From positions 1 through 64,000 of the forward strand of contig SVDC01000001.1 in assembly GCA_015058045.1 (NCBI GenBank): a stretch of 64,000 nucleotides of DNA, in the 5' to 3' direction. This DNA comes from Cellulosilyticum sp. (GTDB taxonomy: Bacteria; Bacillota; Clostridia; Lachnospirales; Cellulosilyticaceae). The notes below the pieces were generated by a model, which saw only the letters and a list, made by a program, of their open reading frames with translations, was not told where the DNA came from and searched no databases. Below, one piece after another: positions 1 to 8,051 of this stretch (position 1 is the first letter of the stretch; every line of letters starts with the position of its first letter). Made by a program: the position numbers and the translations under genes.

Positions 1-33
1 TTTTGTTTTTCAAGCTTTACGAGCCTTTTCTAT

Positions 34-80
34 AAAGCTGTTAACGGGAATCGAACCCGTGGCCTCCGCCTTACCAAGGC
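34..80. repeat. attL: partial copy of tRNA-Thr 3' end
   Basis: These 47 bases are identical to 16090-16136, which is the 3' part of the intact tRNA-Thr gene. With three mismatches the match extends left to 11-80 against 16067-16136. The sequence leaves the tRNA at position 81, so no tRNA is made here. The direct repeat marks the left junction of an element whose integrase gene lies 85 bp away. Repeat spacing gives an element of about 16,056 bp. Confidence 0.92.
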
Positions 81-138
81 TAGAGAGAAAGGCTTATAAA
101 GCTACTAATATCAATACCTTCAAAGAAGTGCAACATAT

Positions 139-179
139 TTTACGGTGAATTTACGGCGAATGAATTATTTTACGGCAAA
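139..179 (+). promoter_or_regulatory. left arm-type integrase sites (three repeats)
   Basis: Three copies of an 11-base motif close to TTTACGGCGAA lie at 139-149, 150-160 and 169-179; the last overlaps the integrase stop region. Variants of the same motif recur near the right end at 15956-15999. Paired arm repeats next to att cores are the usual arm-type sites of lambda-family integrases. The assignment is inferred from position and repetition. Confidence 0.65.
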
Positions 180-1298
180 AAACATATTTTCATGGAGAGC
201 AGTTAGCTTGTCGGCGGCTGCTTTTTTTGTTTCATCTAATACGTGCGTATAGACATTCATAGTCGTTGTTACATCGGCGTGTCCAAGTAATTCTTGTACA
301 GTTTTAATATTCTCACCCGCTTCAATTAAACGTGTTGCATATGTATGTCTGAGGGCGTGAAATGAAATTTCTTTTATGTTAGCTTTTTTACAAATACGAA
401 TATGACATTTTCTAATATATTCGGGGCGAAGTGGTCGTTGACTACGAGTAACAAAGACATATTCAGTGGTAGAACGTAATTTTAAAGCTTTTAATTTAGG
501 GAGTAGGAAAGTAGGAATGGGTATTTCACGTTTACCTTTTTGAGTCTTTGGTGATTTCGTAATCATTTTACTTTCAAAGCTACCATCTTGAGCGTATACT
601 TTACTACGATTGATACTTTCTGCGATGGTAATAGTGTTCTTTTCTAAGTTAATATATTCCCATTTCAAACCAATCACTTCGCCAAGTCGCATACCTGTAT
701 TAAGCGTGAGATAAAAGAGAAAACCGTGCATTTCATCTGCTAATGCTTCAATATAGGCTTTTTGTTCTTCAAGAGTAAAGACTTCAATAATCTTTTCTTC
801 TTTTTGGCTAGTAGGTAATTTAAAATCAGTTAATGGATTGACTCTAATAAGATTATTACTAATAGCAGATTTAAAAGCACCGTTAAGTAGAAATTGAGTC
901 TTTTTCATACTAGCAGCAGAAAGAGTAGTTAAACCATTGAAATACTCTTGTAAATGAATTTGCTTGATGTTTTTTAATTGCATATTACCTAATGAAGAAG
1001 TAGCAATATAGTTATCATAAATTCCCTTATAACGTTCAAATGTACTTGCTGAAATAGTAGGTAGCATATTAGTAAATAAATGCGTGTGCATCCATTCGGT
1101 AAGTGTAATAGACTTCTTTTCTAAGGTAGAGCCATACATATTAAGTTCAGTTTCATAATCTCTAATTTTCTTTTCCACTTCTTTTTTTGTTTTACCAGTA
1201 AAACTTTTCTTCTTATAGTTATAATTTACTTCACCGCACCAACGTTTATATGTTGTGCCATCTTTTCTAGTGTATTCACGTTGATAAATAGTAGCCAT
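165..1298 (-). CDS. int: tyrosine site-specific integrase of the tRNA-Thr island
   Basis: This 377-residue tyrosine recombinase has the full phage/ICE integrase layout. It has an N-terminal arm-binding region of about 60 residues, a SAM-like core-binding region at about 65-160, and a catalytic domain. Catalytic residues are visible as R204 (TGMRLGEV), H314 and R317 (HALRHTY), H340 (LLGHAD) and Y350. Length and order fit the family that inserts into tRNA 3' ends. The gene points at attL and lies 85 bp from it. Its start is 14 bases downstream of the repressor stop, so the two are probably co-transcribed. It should carry out integration at tRNA-Thr and, with the excisionase at 2030, excision. 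Confidence 0.95.
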   Translation of the reverse strand: MATIYQREYTRKDGTTYKRWCGEVNYNYKKKSFTGKTKKEVEKKIRDYETELNMYGSTLEKKSITLTEWMHTHLFTNMLPTISASTFERYKGIYDNYIATSSLGNMQLKNIKQIHLQEYFNGLTTLSAASMKKTQFLLNGAFKSAISNNLIRVNPLTDFKLPTSQKEEKIIEVFTLEEQKAYIEALADEMHGFLFYLTLNTGMRLGEVIGLKWEYINLEKNTITIAESINRSKVYAQDGSFESKMITKSPKTQKGKREIPIPTFLLPKLKALKLRSTTEYVFVTRSQRPLRPEYIRKCHIRICKKANIKEISFHALRHTYATRLIEAGENIKTVQELLGHADVTTTMNVYTHVLDETKKAAADKLTALHENMFFAVK

Positions 1299-1312
1299 AT
1301 AGTCATCCTTTC

Positions 1313-1846
1313 TTAGTCAGTAGTTTCATTATTTGGATAGGTAAAAGAACTTTGGTGATAAATTTGTTCCAAAGTTAATAAGCCAATATGATGGTCAATA
1401 TTAAGTAGAAATTCTTCAGCAGATCTTTGATCTAAAGTAAAAGCTCCTTTATCTCCAATAATAGTAATTTCCCACGTATCATAAATGGTATCTTTCTTTA
1501 GATAGCATTTGTAATTAAGTAGTTCAAAAAGTTGTTTAATACGAATAATAATTTCATTTACAGAAGAAGTAGTAGAATTTGAATTAGATGAAGTTGTTTT
1601 TGCATTAACTTGTAAAGTAGCAAGTTGATATAGATTTTCATCATATAATTCTATTATGTTTACTAATAGAATGTCGGCGATGCGTTGTACCATTTCTTCT
1701 TTAGGTTTATGAACATTATTCTCATATTTACAATACGTAGCAGGCTGTATACCTAATATAGAAGCAATTTGCCTTTGAGATAAGCCTGCTGCTTTTCTAA
1801 AGAATTTTATTTTAGTTCCAATAGGTGTTTTAGTTTGTGGTGTCAT
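1313..1846 (-). CDS. XRE-family repressor of the island
   Basis: The 177-residue protein has an N-terminal Cro/C1-type helix-turn-helix at about residues 8-65, recognisable as an [20 protein letters not shown] start and a [12 protein letters not shown] recognition helix. The rest is a variable 100-residue region with a Ser/Thr/Asn-rich linker at about 85-95. It sits between the integrase and a divergent excisionase, the usual place for an element's master repressor. TGACAAT-type half-sites in the divergent gap are likely operators. No peptidase or RecA-cleavage domain was recognised, so the inducing signal is unknown. Confidence 0.88.
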   Translation of the reverse strand: MTPQTKTPIGTKIKFFRKAAGLSQRQIASILGIQPATYCKYENNVHKPKEEMVQRIADILLVNIIELYDENLYQLATLQVNAKTTSSNSNSTTSSVNEIIIRIKQLFELLNYKCYLKKDTIYDTWEITIIGDKGAFTLDQRSAEEFLLNIDHHIGLLTLEQIYHQSSFTYPNNETTD

Positions 1847-1866
1847 TGTATCACTCCTTTAAGATT

Positions 1867-1956
1867 ATTATAAATAAAAAATTGTCGTTTTACAATAAAA
1901 AATTTCCTAAAGTGACAATTTTAGCGTTGACAAAATTAAAAAATGACAATTATAAT
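1867..1956. promoter_or_regulatory. divergent promoters and repressor operators
   Basis: On the + strand, TTGACA at 1927-1932 and TATAAT at 1951-1956 (18-base spacer) should drive excisionase and downstream genes. On the - strand, TATAAT (complement of 1867-1872) with TTGTAA 17 bases upstream (1890-1895) should drive repressor and integrase. Three ATTGTC/GACAAT half-sites at about 1880-1886, 1913-1919 and 1944-1950 overlap these elements and are likely operators for the XRE protein. Confidence 0.6.
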
Positions 1957-2029
1957 GTGTTTATGTTGTTAAAAAACGAAACGATTACAATGAATCTGAC
2001 AACTAGGTAGAGACATAAAGGAGAATGCG

Positions 2030-2263
2030 ATGAGTAGAAGAAATGGTTTAGCAACAATAGAAAAAGATGATAAATTAATTTGCTACACACCAAAAGAAGT
2101 AAAAGAAATTCTAAATATTTCACAGAGCCAGACATATGCGTTATTTGCAAAGCAAATAGATCCTAATTTTAAGAGTTTCCGTATTGGTGCAAGTTATAGA
2201 ATTAGAAAGTATGATTTTGAAATTTGGTTAGATGATCTAGTGAAAAGTAATAAAGTAGCATAA
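2030..2263 (+). CDS. xis: excisionase-like small helix-turn-helix protein
   Basis: The 77-residue protein has a single MerR/excisionase-type winged helix-turn-helix. The YTPKEVKEILNIS first helix and the FRIGASYRIRKYDFEIWLDDL wing and end are typical of Xis proteins of integrative elements. The ATG follows AAAGGAG at good spacing. It is the first gene rightward from the divergent promoter region. The likely job is to bend att DNA and steer the integrase toward excision. A purely regulatory role cannot be excluded. Confidence 0.82.
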   Translation: MSRRNGLATIEKDDKLICYTPKEVKEILNISQSQTYALFAKQIDPNFKSFRIGASYRIRKYDFEIWLDDLVKSNKVA

Positions 2264-2289
2264 ATTAATTAAAAAGGAGCATAAACTTG

Positions 2290-3108
2290 ATGTTAAAAAA
2301 AGATAATAAAAAAAGAGTGAGAGAATTAAAGTTAGCAGTAAATTGTGAGAGAGATAGTAAGGTAACAATTGAGAGAGAGATTAAAAAAAGATTAAAATAT
2401 TATGCTAGTGTAAAAATTAGGAGAATGAAAACGTGCAGAATATGTAGTAAAGAATATTTAACAGAAAATCCTTCATTGTGTCCTGAATGTGCTAGGAATA
2501 AATCTAAACAGTATAATCAAACCTCCTACAAAAAAAATGGAGAAAAAATAAAGCAAGATATTAAATCTAATAGACAGGATAATTGTATATATGTTATTTA
2601 TGACTTTTTAGATAAAGAAGTAATATACATAGGAGAAACAACAGATTACAAACATAGAATGAGTCTATATAAGAATAGAAATGAAAAAGATACAAGTAGG
2701 TTTGTTAAGTGGCTTATTGAAAATGATAGACATATTGAAGAGTTTTTTATTTTTAAGTTTGATTTGGCAGGGATAATGCCTGAGTTATCAGGTGATAAAA
2801 AACAAGCTAAAAAGCTTAGGAAAATACTAGAACAGTATTTAGAAAAAACACTGCCACATATAGTACATACCAATAAAAAACTTTCATATTATGATGAAGA
2901 AGTAGCGAAATACTTATTTGAAAAGTTAGTTATTAATAGCACAAGCTATGAAATTGAATACTATACTAACATAAAACGCAATAAGACAGAAAAGCAGAAG
3001 AGTATTCTGTATCATTTATATCATGAACACTTAGAGGCGTTTGAGTTATCAAGTGACTATGATAGTGAGAATTTAAGATGCAGGGTAACACGAAAAAATA
3101 AGAAGTAG
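2290..3108 (+). CDS. zinc-finger plus GIY-YIG-like nuclease domain protein
   Basis: The protein is about 272 residues. A four-cysteine zinc-binding knuckle (CRIC then CPEC) occurs at about residues 49-66. It is followed at about 97-120 by IYVIYDF then VIYIGETTDYKHRM, the two-strand core of a GIY-YIG nuclease. A later Glu in the EQYLEKTL helix could be the metal ligand. I start at the ATG at 2290; an in-frame TTG lies immediately before it at 2287. GIY-YIG domains occur in homing and restriction nucleases and in mobile-element proteins. The exact target is unknown. It lies downstream of xis in the same direction. Confidence 0.65.
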   Translation: MLKKDNKKRVRELKLAVNCERDSKVTIEREIKKRLKYYASVKIRRMKTCRICSKEYLTENPSLCPECARNKSKQYNQTSYKKNGEKIKQDIKSNRQDNCIYVIYDFLDKEVIYIGETTDYKHRMSLYKNRNEKDTSRFVKWLIENDRHIEEFFIFKFDLAGIMPELSGDKKQAKKLRKILEQYLEKTLPHIVHTNKKLSYYDEEVAKYLFEKLVINSTSYEIEYYTNIKRNKTEKQKSILYHLYHEHLEAFELSSDYDSENLRCRVTRKNKK

Positions 3109-3188
3109 TGCAGTAAGAGTACATAGAAATTAAGTGTTAGTTAAAAAGGAGAAAAAAACCACTTAATAATTAGTTGATAAAAGTATAT

Positions 3189-3237
3189 AGGAGATATTTA
3201 CTCCCTATTCATAGAAAGACAAGAGTGAATATCTCCT
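3189..3237. repeat. 15-bp inverted repeat upstream of the winged-helix gene
   Basis: Arms 3189-3203 and 3223-3237 are complementary over 15 positions with one G-T pair and enclose 19 bases. No T-run follows on either side, so this is not a classical terminator. Its position upstream of a replication-like protein fits an operator or an origin structure; which one is unknown. Confidence 0.6.
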
Positions 3238-3295
3238 GTAATCTAGTCAAGAAAGAAAAAATATATAAATAGATAAAGATAAGAAATACAAATAT

Positions 3296-3326
3296 ATTGT
3301 TTATGAAATGATTTTTCATAAACAAT
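3296..3326. promoter_or_regulatory. 13-bp perfect palindrome overlapping the leader of the next gene
   Basis: Arms 3296-3308 and 3314-3326 are perfectly complementary with a 5-base loop. They end 5 bases before the AGGAGG ribosome site of the gene at 3341. It could be the autoregulatory operator of that protein, or an mRNA hairpin that controls access to the ribosome site. Confidence 0.6.
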
Positions 3327-3340
3327 ATAAAGGAGGAAAA

Positions 3341-4147
3341 ATGTTACAAAGTAATTTGAATGAACTATATGTAAAAATACCAAATACTTTACCTTTAGAT
3401 GAAGAATTATCAAATAAGGCTGTAGCAATATATTATTATATTGCAGAGTGTGCAACATTAGGGAATTATGCTGTTGTATCGTTAAGAAATTTACTGAAAC
3501 AATTTGGCTATAAAAATGTAGATAGATATTATAGTCAGTATATTTTAGCATTAGAAGAATTAGAAGAAGAAGGTTATATTGAAATATTTAATGAAGAATT
3601 TAAATTAATTAATGCCATGAAAATTACAAAAGATGATATTTTATATATTAATCTTGAGGGGAGAGAATATGAATATTTTTCAGCGTATATTGGAGATGTA
3701 CATAATATTATGAGAAATTCTAAAACCAATCATGTTAAGCAACGTGAAGATATAATTAGATATTACTTGGTAATACAAAGATGGACTAATTATAAAGACT
3801 TTGGAGATCAACCTAAAGAAGCAGAGCATGGTAGAAGAATTGCATACTATACAGCAACTCAAGCAAACAGAGAAGTTGGAATAGATGCCAGTACATTTAA
3901 GAAATATAATGGGCTACTTCAAGAGTTAAAAATTTTTTATTATGACAATAGTTATAGGACAAGTGACTTGAAGAATCTTCCGACTAAGTTTGTAAGGTGT
4001 AGGATGTGGACAGAACAAGAGTTTCGAGAGAGAATAGATTATTTAGCTAAAGACAAGAATCAAAAAAAGTATGATAAAGAAGCTGCTAATATACGTCGTA
4101 GTAATACTCAAAAAAGAAATTATGCCAAAAGAAAACGCATTGCATAA
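3341..4147 (+). CDS. winged-helix, replication-initiator-like protein
   Basis: I place the start at 3341, four bases after AGGAGG; a longer frame from 3308 would run through the palindrome. The product is 268 residues. It has two helix-rich segments resembling winged helices: LSNKAVAIYYYIAEC with SLRNLLKQFGYK (about 22-60), and RRIAYYTATQANREVGI with TFKKYNGLLQELKIFY (about 165-200). The C terminus is Lys/Arg-rich. This layout resembles initiator or primosome-like proteins of Firmicutes plasmids and phage satellites. No catalytic motif is visible. Flanking inverted repeats would fit initiator binding sites. The functional call is inference. Confidence 0.5.
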   Translation: MLQSNLNELYVKIPNTLPLDEELSNKAVAIYYYIAECATLGNYAVVSLRNLLKQFGYKNVDRYYSQYILALEELEEEGYIEIFNEEFKLINAMKITKDDILYINLEGREYEYFSAYIGDVHNIMRNSKTNHVKQREDIIRYYLVIQRWTNYKDFGDQPKEAEHGRRIAYYTATQANREVGIDASTFKKYNGLLQELKIFYYDNSYRTSDLKNLPTKFVRCRMWTEQEFRERIDYLAKDKNQKKYDKEAANIRRSNTQKRNYAKRKRIA

Positions 4148-4200
4148 GTTTATAGTTTGACATCTGAACGTTGAGAAGTAAGTAATAAGAACATTTTTTA

Positions 4201-4305
4201 ACATGAAAAAGTGTATGTGAAAAATAAAAGAGACTTGCCTCTAATTGGATATATAAGGTAGCATTTATTTTGGCGTATATAAGCTAAAATTCACAACTAT
4301 CCCCC
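4201..4305 (+). repeat. 105-base dispersed noncoding repeat, copy 1
   Basis: This aligns without gaps to 7544-7648 over exactly 105 positions, with 74 identities by my count. Both copies begin ACATGAAAAAGT, share GCCTCTA and TAAAATTCA blocks, and end in a five-C run. Both lie downstream of a gene and carry no open frame. It could be a regulatory RNA, a nick or origin site, or a decayed insertion-sequence end. Confidence 0.6.
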
Positions 4306-4364
4306 TATCATAAGTAATAATTGAAAATGGGTTATCTATAAAACGAATTATATAGAAACCTAGG

Positions 4365-4399
4365 AAAGGCACAGATAAGTTGAGATTATCTGTGCCTTT
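4365..4399. terminator. bidirectional terminator between convergent genes
   Basis: Perfect 14-bp arms at 4365-4378 and 4386-4399 enclose a 7-base loop. The arms begin AAA and end TTT. It lies between the winged-helix gene (+) and the HEPN gene (-), whose stop is at 4410. Confidence 0.8.
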
Positions 4400-4409
4400 G
4401 TTGGTAAAT

Positions 4410-5672
4410 TTATTTTTTATCTTTATCTAGTGCTAGAGTCAAAGCATTAAGTTGTGTGGCAGATAGATTTGAACTTTGTATTGCAGCAGATAAAGTCTCA
4501 GCGGTATTTGATAATGCTTTCATAGAAGGAGAGTTTAAGCTTAGTGAAGTCAAAGCATTAAGTTGTGTGGCAGATAGATTTGAACTTTGTATTGCAGCAG
4601 ATAAAGTCTCAGCGGTATTTGATAATGCTTTCATAGAAGGAGAGTTTAAGCTTAGTGAAGTCAAAGCATTAAGTTGTGTGGCAGATAGATTTAAACTTCG
4701 TATTGTATCTGATAAAGCTTGTAATGATGTAGTTAAGTTTGAACAGGTGTCATCAATTATTTCGGATTGTTGTTGTGGAGTGAATAAAATTTCATTTAAC
4801 TTTGCATCTCCCGCTTTAATTAGCTCAATCAGTTTTGATAAATTTTCTTGGCAATAAGTATAATCATTTTCAGTAAAAATTTTATTGTGTGCTACACTAT
4901 TCCTATGTATTCGAAGAGTATTGAGTGTATTAAAAAAGCAGTCATCATCAGGTAGTGGCATAATATATTTTTCCCATTTGGTTTGAGGACGACATTCTTC
5001 AATAATTTGAAGAAGTTGCTCTTTTGATTTAGTGTTTAGAACATTAGGAGTCAAATTGGAATCTAAATTTTTAAAATTTTGCACCGTGAATAAATAATCA
5101 ATGAGTTCGAACCAAGTTAATTCATATAGAGAGTTTTCAATCAATGCAATGGTTCTTTTAGATTTAGATTTAATTTGGATTTTTTCTTTTAGATTAGTTT
5201 TTTGATCTTCATTAAATGTTTCTTCATACCATTGGTTACCAAAAGCTTTTGTAATAAAAGCATATGTAAGAGATCTAAGATGTCTTTCGCAAGTATTAAA
5301 TAAAGGGTATATATTGTTGCAGTAGTATTCAGAAGATTCATCCAAGGAACAAATAATATAATAGGCATCTCTACTTAAATTGTTTATTTCATTTCTAATA
5401 TAGTTAATGATGGAAGCTGATTGATCTATTGAGGCATGAGTTGCTTTAAATGAAAGATAAATGGTATTAGTTTGTTCTTCGTAATGAATCGAGTAGGCTA
5501 TATTATAGGTAGCCTCATTATAATTGAGTGAAAAGTTAGTGTGGTTAAGAGAGGGGATTTCAGAATTAGGTAATAGATAAGAAATTATTTCTTGAGTATT
5601 AATTGAACTAGTGCTGGTTTGATCTGTAGTATGACATGAATCATTAGGTAGAAGTATATATTTTAATTCCAT
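4410..5672 (-). CDS. HEPN-domain protein with C-terminal 37-residue repeats
   Basis: The 420-residue protein carries an RNSVAH motif at residues 257-262, the R-x4-H signature of HEPN ribonucleases. Before it is the helical CERHLRSLTYAFITKAFG segment (about 128-145) typical of HEPN proteins of the Swt1/Apea type. The N-terminal 120 residues are unassigned. The C terminus (about 318-420) has two identical 37-residue repeats and flanking partial copies, rich in Ser, Leu, Ala and Asn. HEPN proteins commonly act in abortive infection or toxin systems, so an RNA-cleaving defence role is plausible. It stands alone on the - strand with an extended -10 (complement of 5711-5716). No antitoxin gene was recognised. 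Confidence 0.7.
   Translation of the reverse strand: MELKYILLPNDSCHTTDQTSTSSINTQEIISYLLPNSEIPSLNHTNFSLNYNEATYNIAYSIHYEEQTNTIYLSFKATHASIDQSASIINYIRNEINNLSRDAYYIICSLDESSEYYCNNIYPLFNTCERHLRSLTYAFITKAFGNQWYEETFNEDQKTNLKEKIQIKSKSKRTIALIENSLYELTWFELIDYLFTVQNFKNLDSNLTPNVLNTKSKEQLLQIIEECRPQTKWEKYIMPLPDDDCFFNTLNTLRIHRNSVAHNKIFTENDYTYCQENLSKLIELIKAGDAKLNEILFTPQQQSEIIDDTCSNLTTSLQALSDTIRSLNLSATQLNALTSLSLNSPSMKALSNTAETLSAAIQSSNLSATQLNALTSLSLNSPSMKALSNTAETLSAAIQSSNLSATQLNALTLALDKDKK
4441..4662. repeat. perfect tandem 111-bp repeat inside the HEPN gene
   Basis: Units 4441-4551 and 4552-4662 appear identical base for base. A partial third unit starts at 4663 and a fragment precedes 4441. The unit is a multiple of three and encodes 37 residues, so copy-number change would keep the frame. 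Perfect identity points to recent expansion or ongoing slippage/recombination. Confidence 0.9.
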
Positions 5673-5764
5673 AGGTTTTATCCTTTCTTTAATAATAGAT
5701 TATTTTGATTAGTATAGCATAAGACGATGGATATAGTAAAATCTAATGTCATAACTTAAAAGTA

Positions 5765-5826
5765 TTGACACCAATTTTGAAAGGACGTATACTCAACATA
5801 TAGAGCAGTGTCATTACATAGTGTCA
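5765..5826 (+). promoter_or_regulatory. resolvase promoter and possible res site
   Basis: TTGACA at 5765-5770 and TATACT at 5788-5793 with a 17-base spacer form a strong sigma-A-type promoter. TGACAC at 5766-5771 faces two AGTGTCA copies at 5807-5813 and 5820-5826. Such repeated inverted half-sites in front of a small serine recombinase suggest a res site through which it regulates itself. Confidence 0.6.
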
Positions 5827-5847
5827 AAACTAGAGGGGAGAATATAT

Positions 5848-6420
5848 ATGATTTATGGGTATGCTAGAGTAAGTACAAAAGGTCAAGCTAAAGATGGAAA
5901 CAGTTTAGAGAGTCAAGAACAACAGCTTAGAGAAGCAGGAGCTATTGAAATATGTTCTGATAGTTTTACAGGAACTAAGATTGATAGACCAGAACTAGAT
6001 AAGCTTATGGATAAACTTTCTCAAGGAGATACATTAATTGTTACTAAGCTTGATAGGATAGCAAGAAGTATGACTCAGGGAAGTGAGTTAGTTACGAAGC
6101 TTATTGAAAAAGGCATACGTGTACATATTTTAAATATTGGTGTGATGGATAATACACCTGCTTCAAAGCTTATTAGGAATATTTTCTTTGCGTTTGCAGA
6201 GTTTGAGAGAGATATGATTGTTGAGAGAACTCAAGAGGGAAAAGCAATAGCAAGAACAAAGGATGGATTTAAAGAGGGTAGACCTAAAAGTTATACAGAT
6301 ACACAAATTAATATGGCGTTGGATCTACTTAAGGAATATAGTTATACAGAGGTTGAGAAAATGACAAAGATAAGTAAGAGTACGTTAATTAGAGCAATGA
6401 GAAAGCGTAAATTAGAATGA
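5848..6420 (+). CDS. small serine recombinase (resolvase/invertase family)
   Basis: The preferred start is the ATG at 5848, eight bases after GAGGGGAG, giving 190 residues; a GTG nine codons upstream is possible. The N-terminal catalytic domain shows YARVSTKGQ with the nucleophilic Ser, [12 protein letters not shown], and a [15 protein letters not shown] helix. The C-terminal 45 residues form a helix-turn-helix ([19 protein letters not shown]). Length and order are those of Tn3/Hin-type resolvases. On the island it may resolve multimers or invert a segment. Possible recombination half-sites lie just upstream, and GTGTCA occurs again downstream near 6438. Confidence 0.9.
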   Translation: MIYGYARVSTKGQAKDGNSLESQEQQLREAGAIEICSDSFTGTKIDRPELDKLMDKLSQGDTLIVTKLDRIARSMTQGSELVTKLIEKGIRVHILNIGVMDNTPASKLIRNIFFAFAEFERDMIVERTQEGKAIARTKDGFKEGRPKSYTDTQINMALDLLKEYSYTEVEKMTKISKSTLIRAMRKRKLE

Positions 6421-6466
6421 TTAGAACTGAGTATGAAGTGTCACAAAGTGAATAAAACTAATCAAC

Positions 6467-6493
6467 AGCAGTCTATATGTAGACTGCTTTTTT
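6467..6493 (+). terminator. terminator of the resolvase gene
   Basis: Nine-base arms at 6467-6475 and 6480-6488 with a four-base loop are followed by a T-rich tract. Confidence 0.85.
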
Positions 6494-6678
6494 ATTTTTC
6501 AGTTGATTTTATTTTAGACTGAATAAGTAAGAGAGATAGGGGTTGATTATGAAATCTTTATTTCTATGTAAGTGTTAAATGTGAATATAAAAGAAATGAT
6601 AAGTTTTATATTAGATATTTCATTTTAATAAAAAGCTGTATTAGACATTTGTGTTGTTATTATATGAAGTTTTATGTC

Positions 6679-6687
6679 TGGTATAAT
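6679..6687 (+). promoter_or_regulatory. extended -10 promoter
   Basis: TGGTATAAT at 6679-6687 is an extended -10 element about 50 bases before the start at 6738. No well-spaced -35 is visible. The rest of the 317-base gap 6421-6737 holds the resolvase terminator and AT-rich sequence with a repeated TATTAGA-CATTT motif. Confidence 0.5.
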
Positions 6688-6737
6688 AAAAAAGATGAAT
6701 TATTTATTCTTTTAATGTCCGAAGAGGAGATACATTG

Positions 6738-7280
6738 ATGTTATATTTAATAAGCCGTGAAGACCCTGCTACACCATCATTTCTTGATGTGGATAAACAA
6801 TATGTTGTTACAAATAAAAGCTTATCTGCAGATGATAAAGCTATCGAGATTATGCCGATTTTGAACAAATCTATAAAGAAGACTAATCTAACTATCGAAC
6901 ATATCAACATTTGGGGCAACTCTTATACGTTCGTAATAAAAGAAATGAATATAAGTGCAATATACTTTCACCACAATTCATATATATATCGAGCATTTTG
7001 CCCATTCATGACCAAAGGAATCGCAAAGTACACACATGTTAATCATACTGAAAATTATTTACCAATTACCACGGAGAGGATTTGGGGAAATAAAGACTTC
7101 TTTACTTCATCAGGAAATAGTAAAGCATGTAGTTCTCCAATAAAATTGAATAACATATTAAAGTGCTCTGCATATTTTGTAGATGCTAGATTTTCGTATG
7201 AAGAATTTATTTCTGAAAAAGAAATAACACCAAAATTGAAATTTGAACTGTTGTTTCAAGAAATATTAGCTGATGGATGA
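6738..7280 (+). CDS. unrecognised island protein
   Basis: The 180-residue product starts at the ATG at 6738, seven bases after AGGAGA. I do not recognise a family. It is soluble, has no clear signal or membrane segment, and has a His/Tyr/Phe-rich middle (residues about 75-110). It has its own extended -10 promoter and is followed by a long gene-free stretch. Being single-gene cargo between a resolvase and an FtsZ-like gene, it is probably accessory. Confidence 0.6.
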   Translation: MLYLISREDPATPSFLDVDKQYVVTNKSLSADDKAIEIMPILNKSIKKTNLTIEHINIWGNSYTFVIKEMNISAIYFHHNSYIYRAFCPFMTKGIAKYTHVNHTENYLPITTERIWGNKDFFTSSGNSKACSSPIKLNNILKCSAYFVDARFSYEEFISEKEITPKLKFELLFQEILADG

Positions 7281-7543
7281 TCAACAAATAACAATAGTAT
7301 TGTCTAACACAGCCTAATAAAAAGGATACGTTAAATTTTATTATAGATTTAGTGAGTATGAAACCCTTGATAGTCAAGAAAATTGAAGTGGGTGATAGAA
7401 GTTGAATGTTCACGTGCTTTTAGTACGTTAACTTAAATAAGCTGAATCTGTTGATAGTCAAAGATATTAACGTTATTAGTAAAGCTGTTAAAAATATGCT
7501 ACGATTGAAGACTTGAGTATCAAAGGATAGAGTCGATTTTTGT

Positions 7544-7648
7544 ACATGAAAAAGTCAGTACGTCAAATAGGAAAGATATGCCTCTAGCTGGATGTATTAT
7601 GTAGTGCCATTTTTAAACTATGTAAGTTAAAATTCATAACCATCCCCC
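7544..7648 (+). repeat. 105-base dispersed noncoding repeat, copy 2
   Basis: It aligns ungapped to 4201-4305 at about 70 percent identity, with the best conservation in the first ten and last 30 bases, and ends at a five-C run. Same strand as copy 1. Function unknown. Confidence 0.6.
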
Positions 7649-7716
7649 AAAAGATAGAAAGATTGTTTACTAATATGTGATATATAAATAGATGGGATAT
7701 ATTTAACTGTAAAAAA

Positions 7717-7742
7717 GATGATATGCATATATGCATATCATC
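7717..7742. repeat. 26-bp perfect palindrome
   Basis: The 26 bases are a perfect palindrome with no loop, built around ATATGCATATATGCATAT. No T-run follows, so an operator or cruciform site is more likely than a terminator. The next gene starts about 310 bases downstream. Confidence 0.7.
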
Positions 7743-8051
7743 TGAGAAGGATTATTAAATCTTTATTAATTTAAATATTCTATACATAAATTATATATAA
7801 CATTTTTTGTAAATTCAATACTACAATTTGTTATAAAAATGATGTAACATAAATGGCAGAGAAAGGAAAAAAAGAAAAAAGAAGGAGAAAATGGATGATG
7901 TAAAGGGGGGGATAAATCAAATAAAGAATATTCGATAGGGTATTTTTAAATAAATACAAGAGCAAATGGTTTTTATAGCACTTGTTAATTAAATTTTTAA
8001 TAATACTAAATATAAAATTATAGGTAGTATGATAAGGAAGAGAGTATACAG

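Larger units (their letters stand above)
7281..8051. other. 771-base gene-free stretch with repeat and palindrome
   Basis: No supported open frame is present. It holds a 13-base TTGTCTAACACAG (7300-7312), also found at 39558-39570, the second copy of the 105-base repeat (7544-7648), and a 26-base perfect palindrome (7717-7742). The last part is very A/T-rich with a purine-rich run around 7860-7920. It may be a decayed insertion sequence or a structured noncoding region. Confidence 0.6.

Noticed and set aside
1..85. a second functional tRNA at the left end
   Set aside because: Only the 3' half of tRNA-Thr is present; the sequence diverges after position 80, so it is an att copy.
1963..2010. 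15-codon leader peptide before the excisionase
   Set aside because: No ribosome site and no attenuator-like structure.
4441..4720. CRISPR-like repetition
   Set aside because: The 111-bp units are contiguous with no spacers and keep the reading frame of a protein.
4456..4857. 133-residue + strand frame with three repeats
   Set aside because: It is the antisense shadow of the HEPN gene repeats; no ribosome site, and the minus frame carries the HEPN motif.
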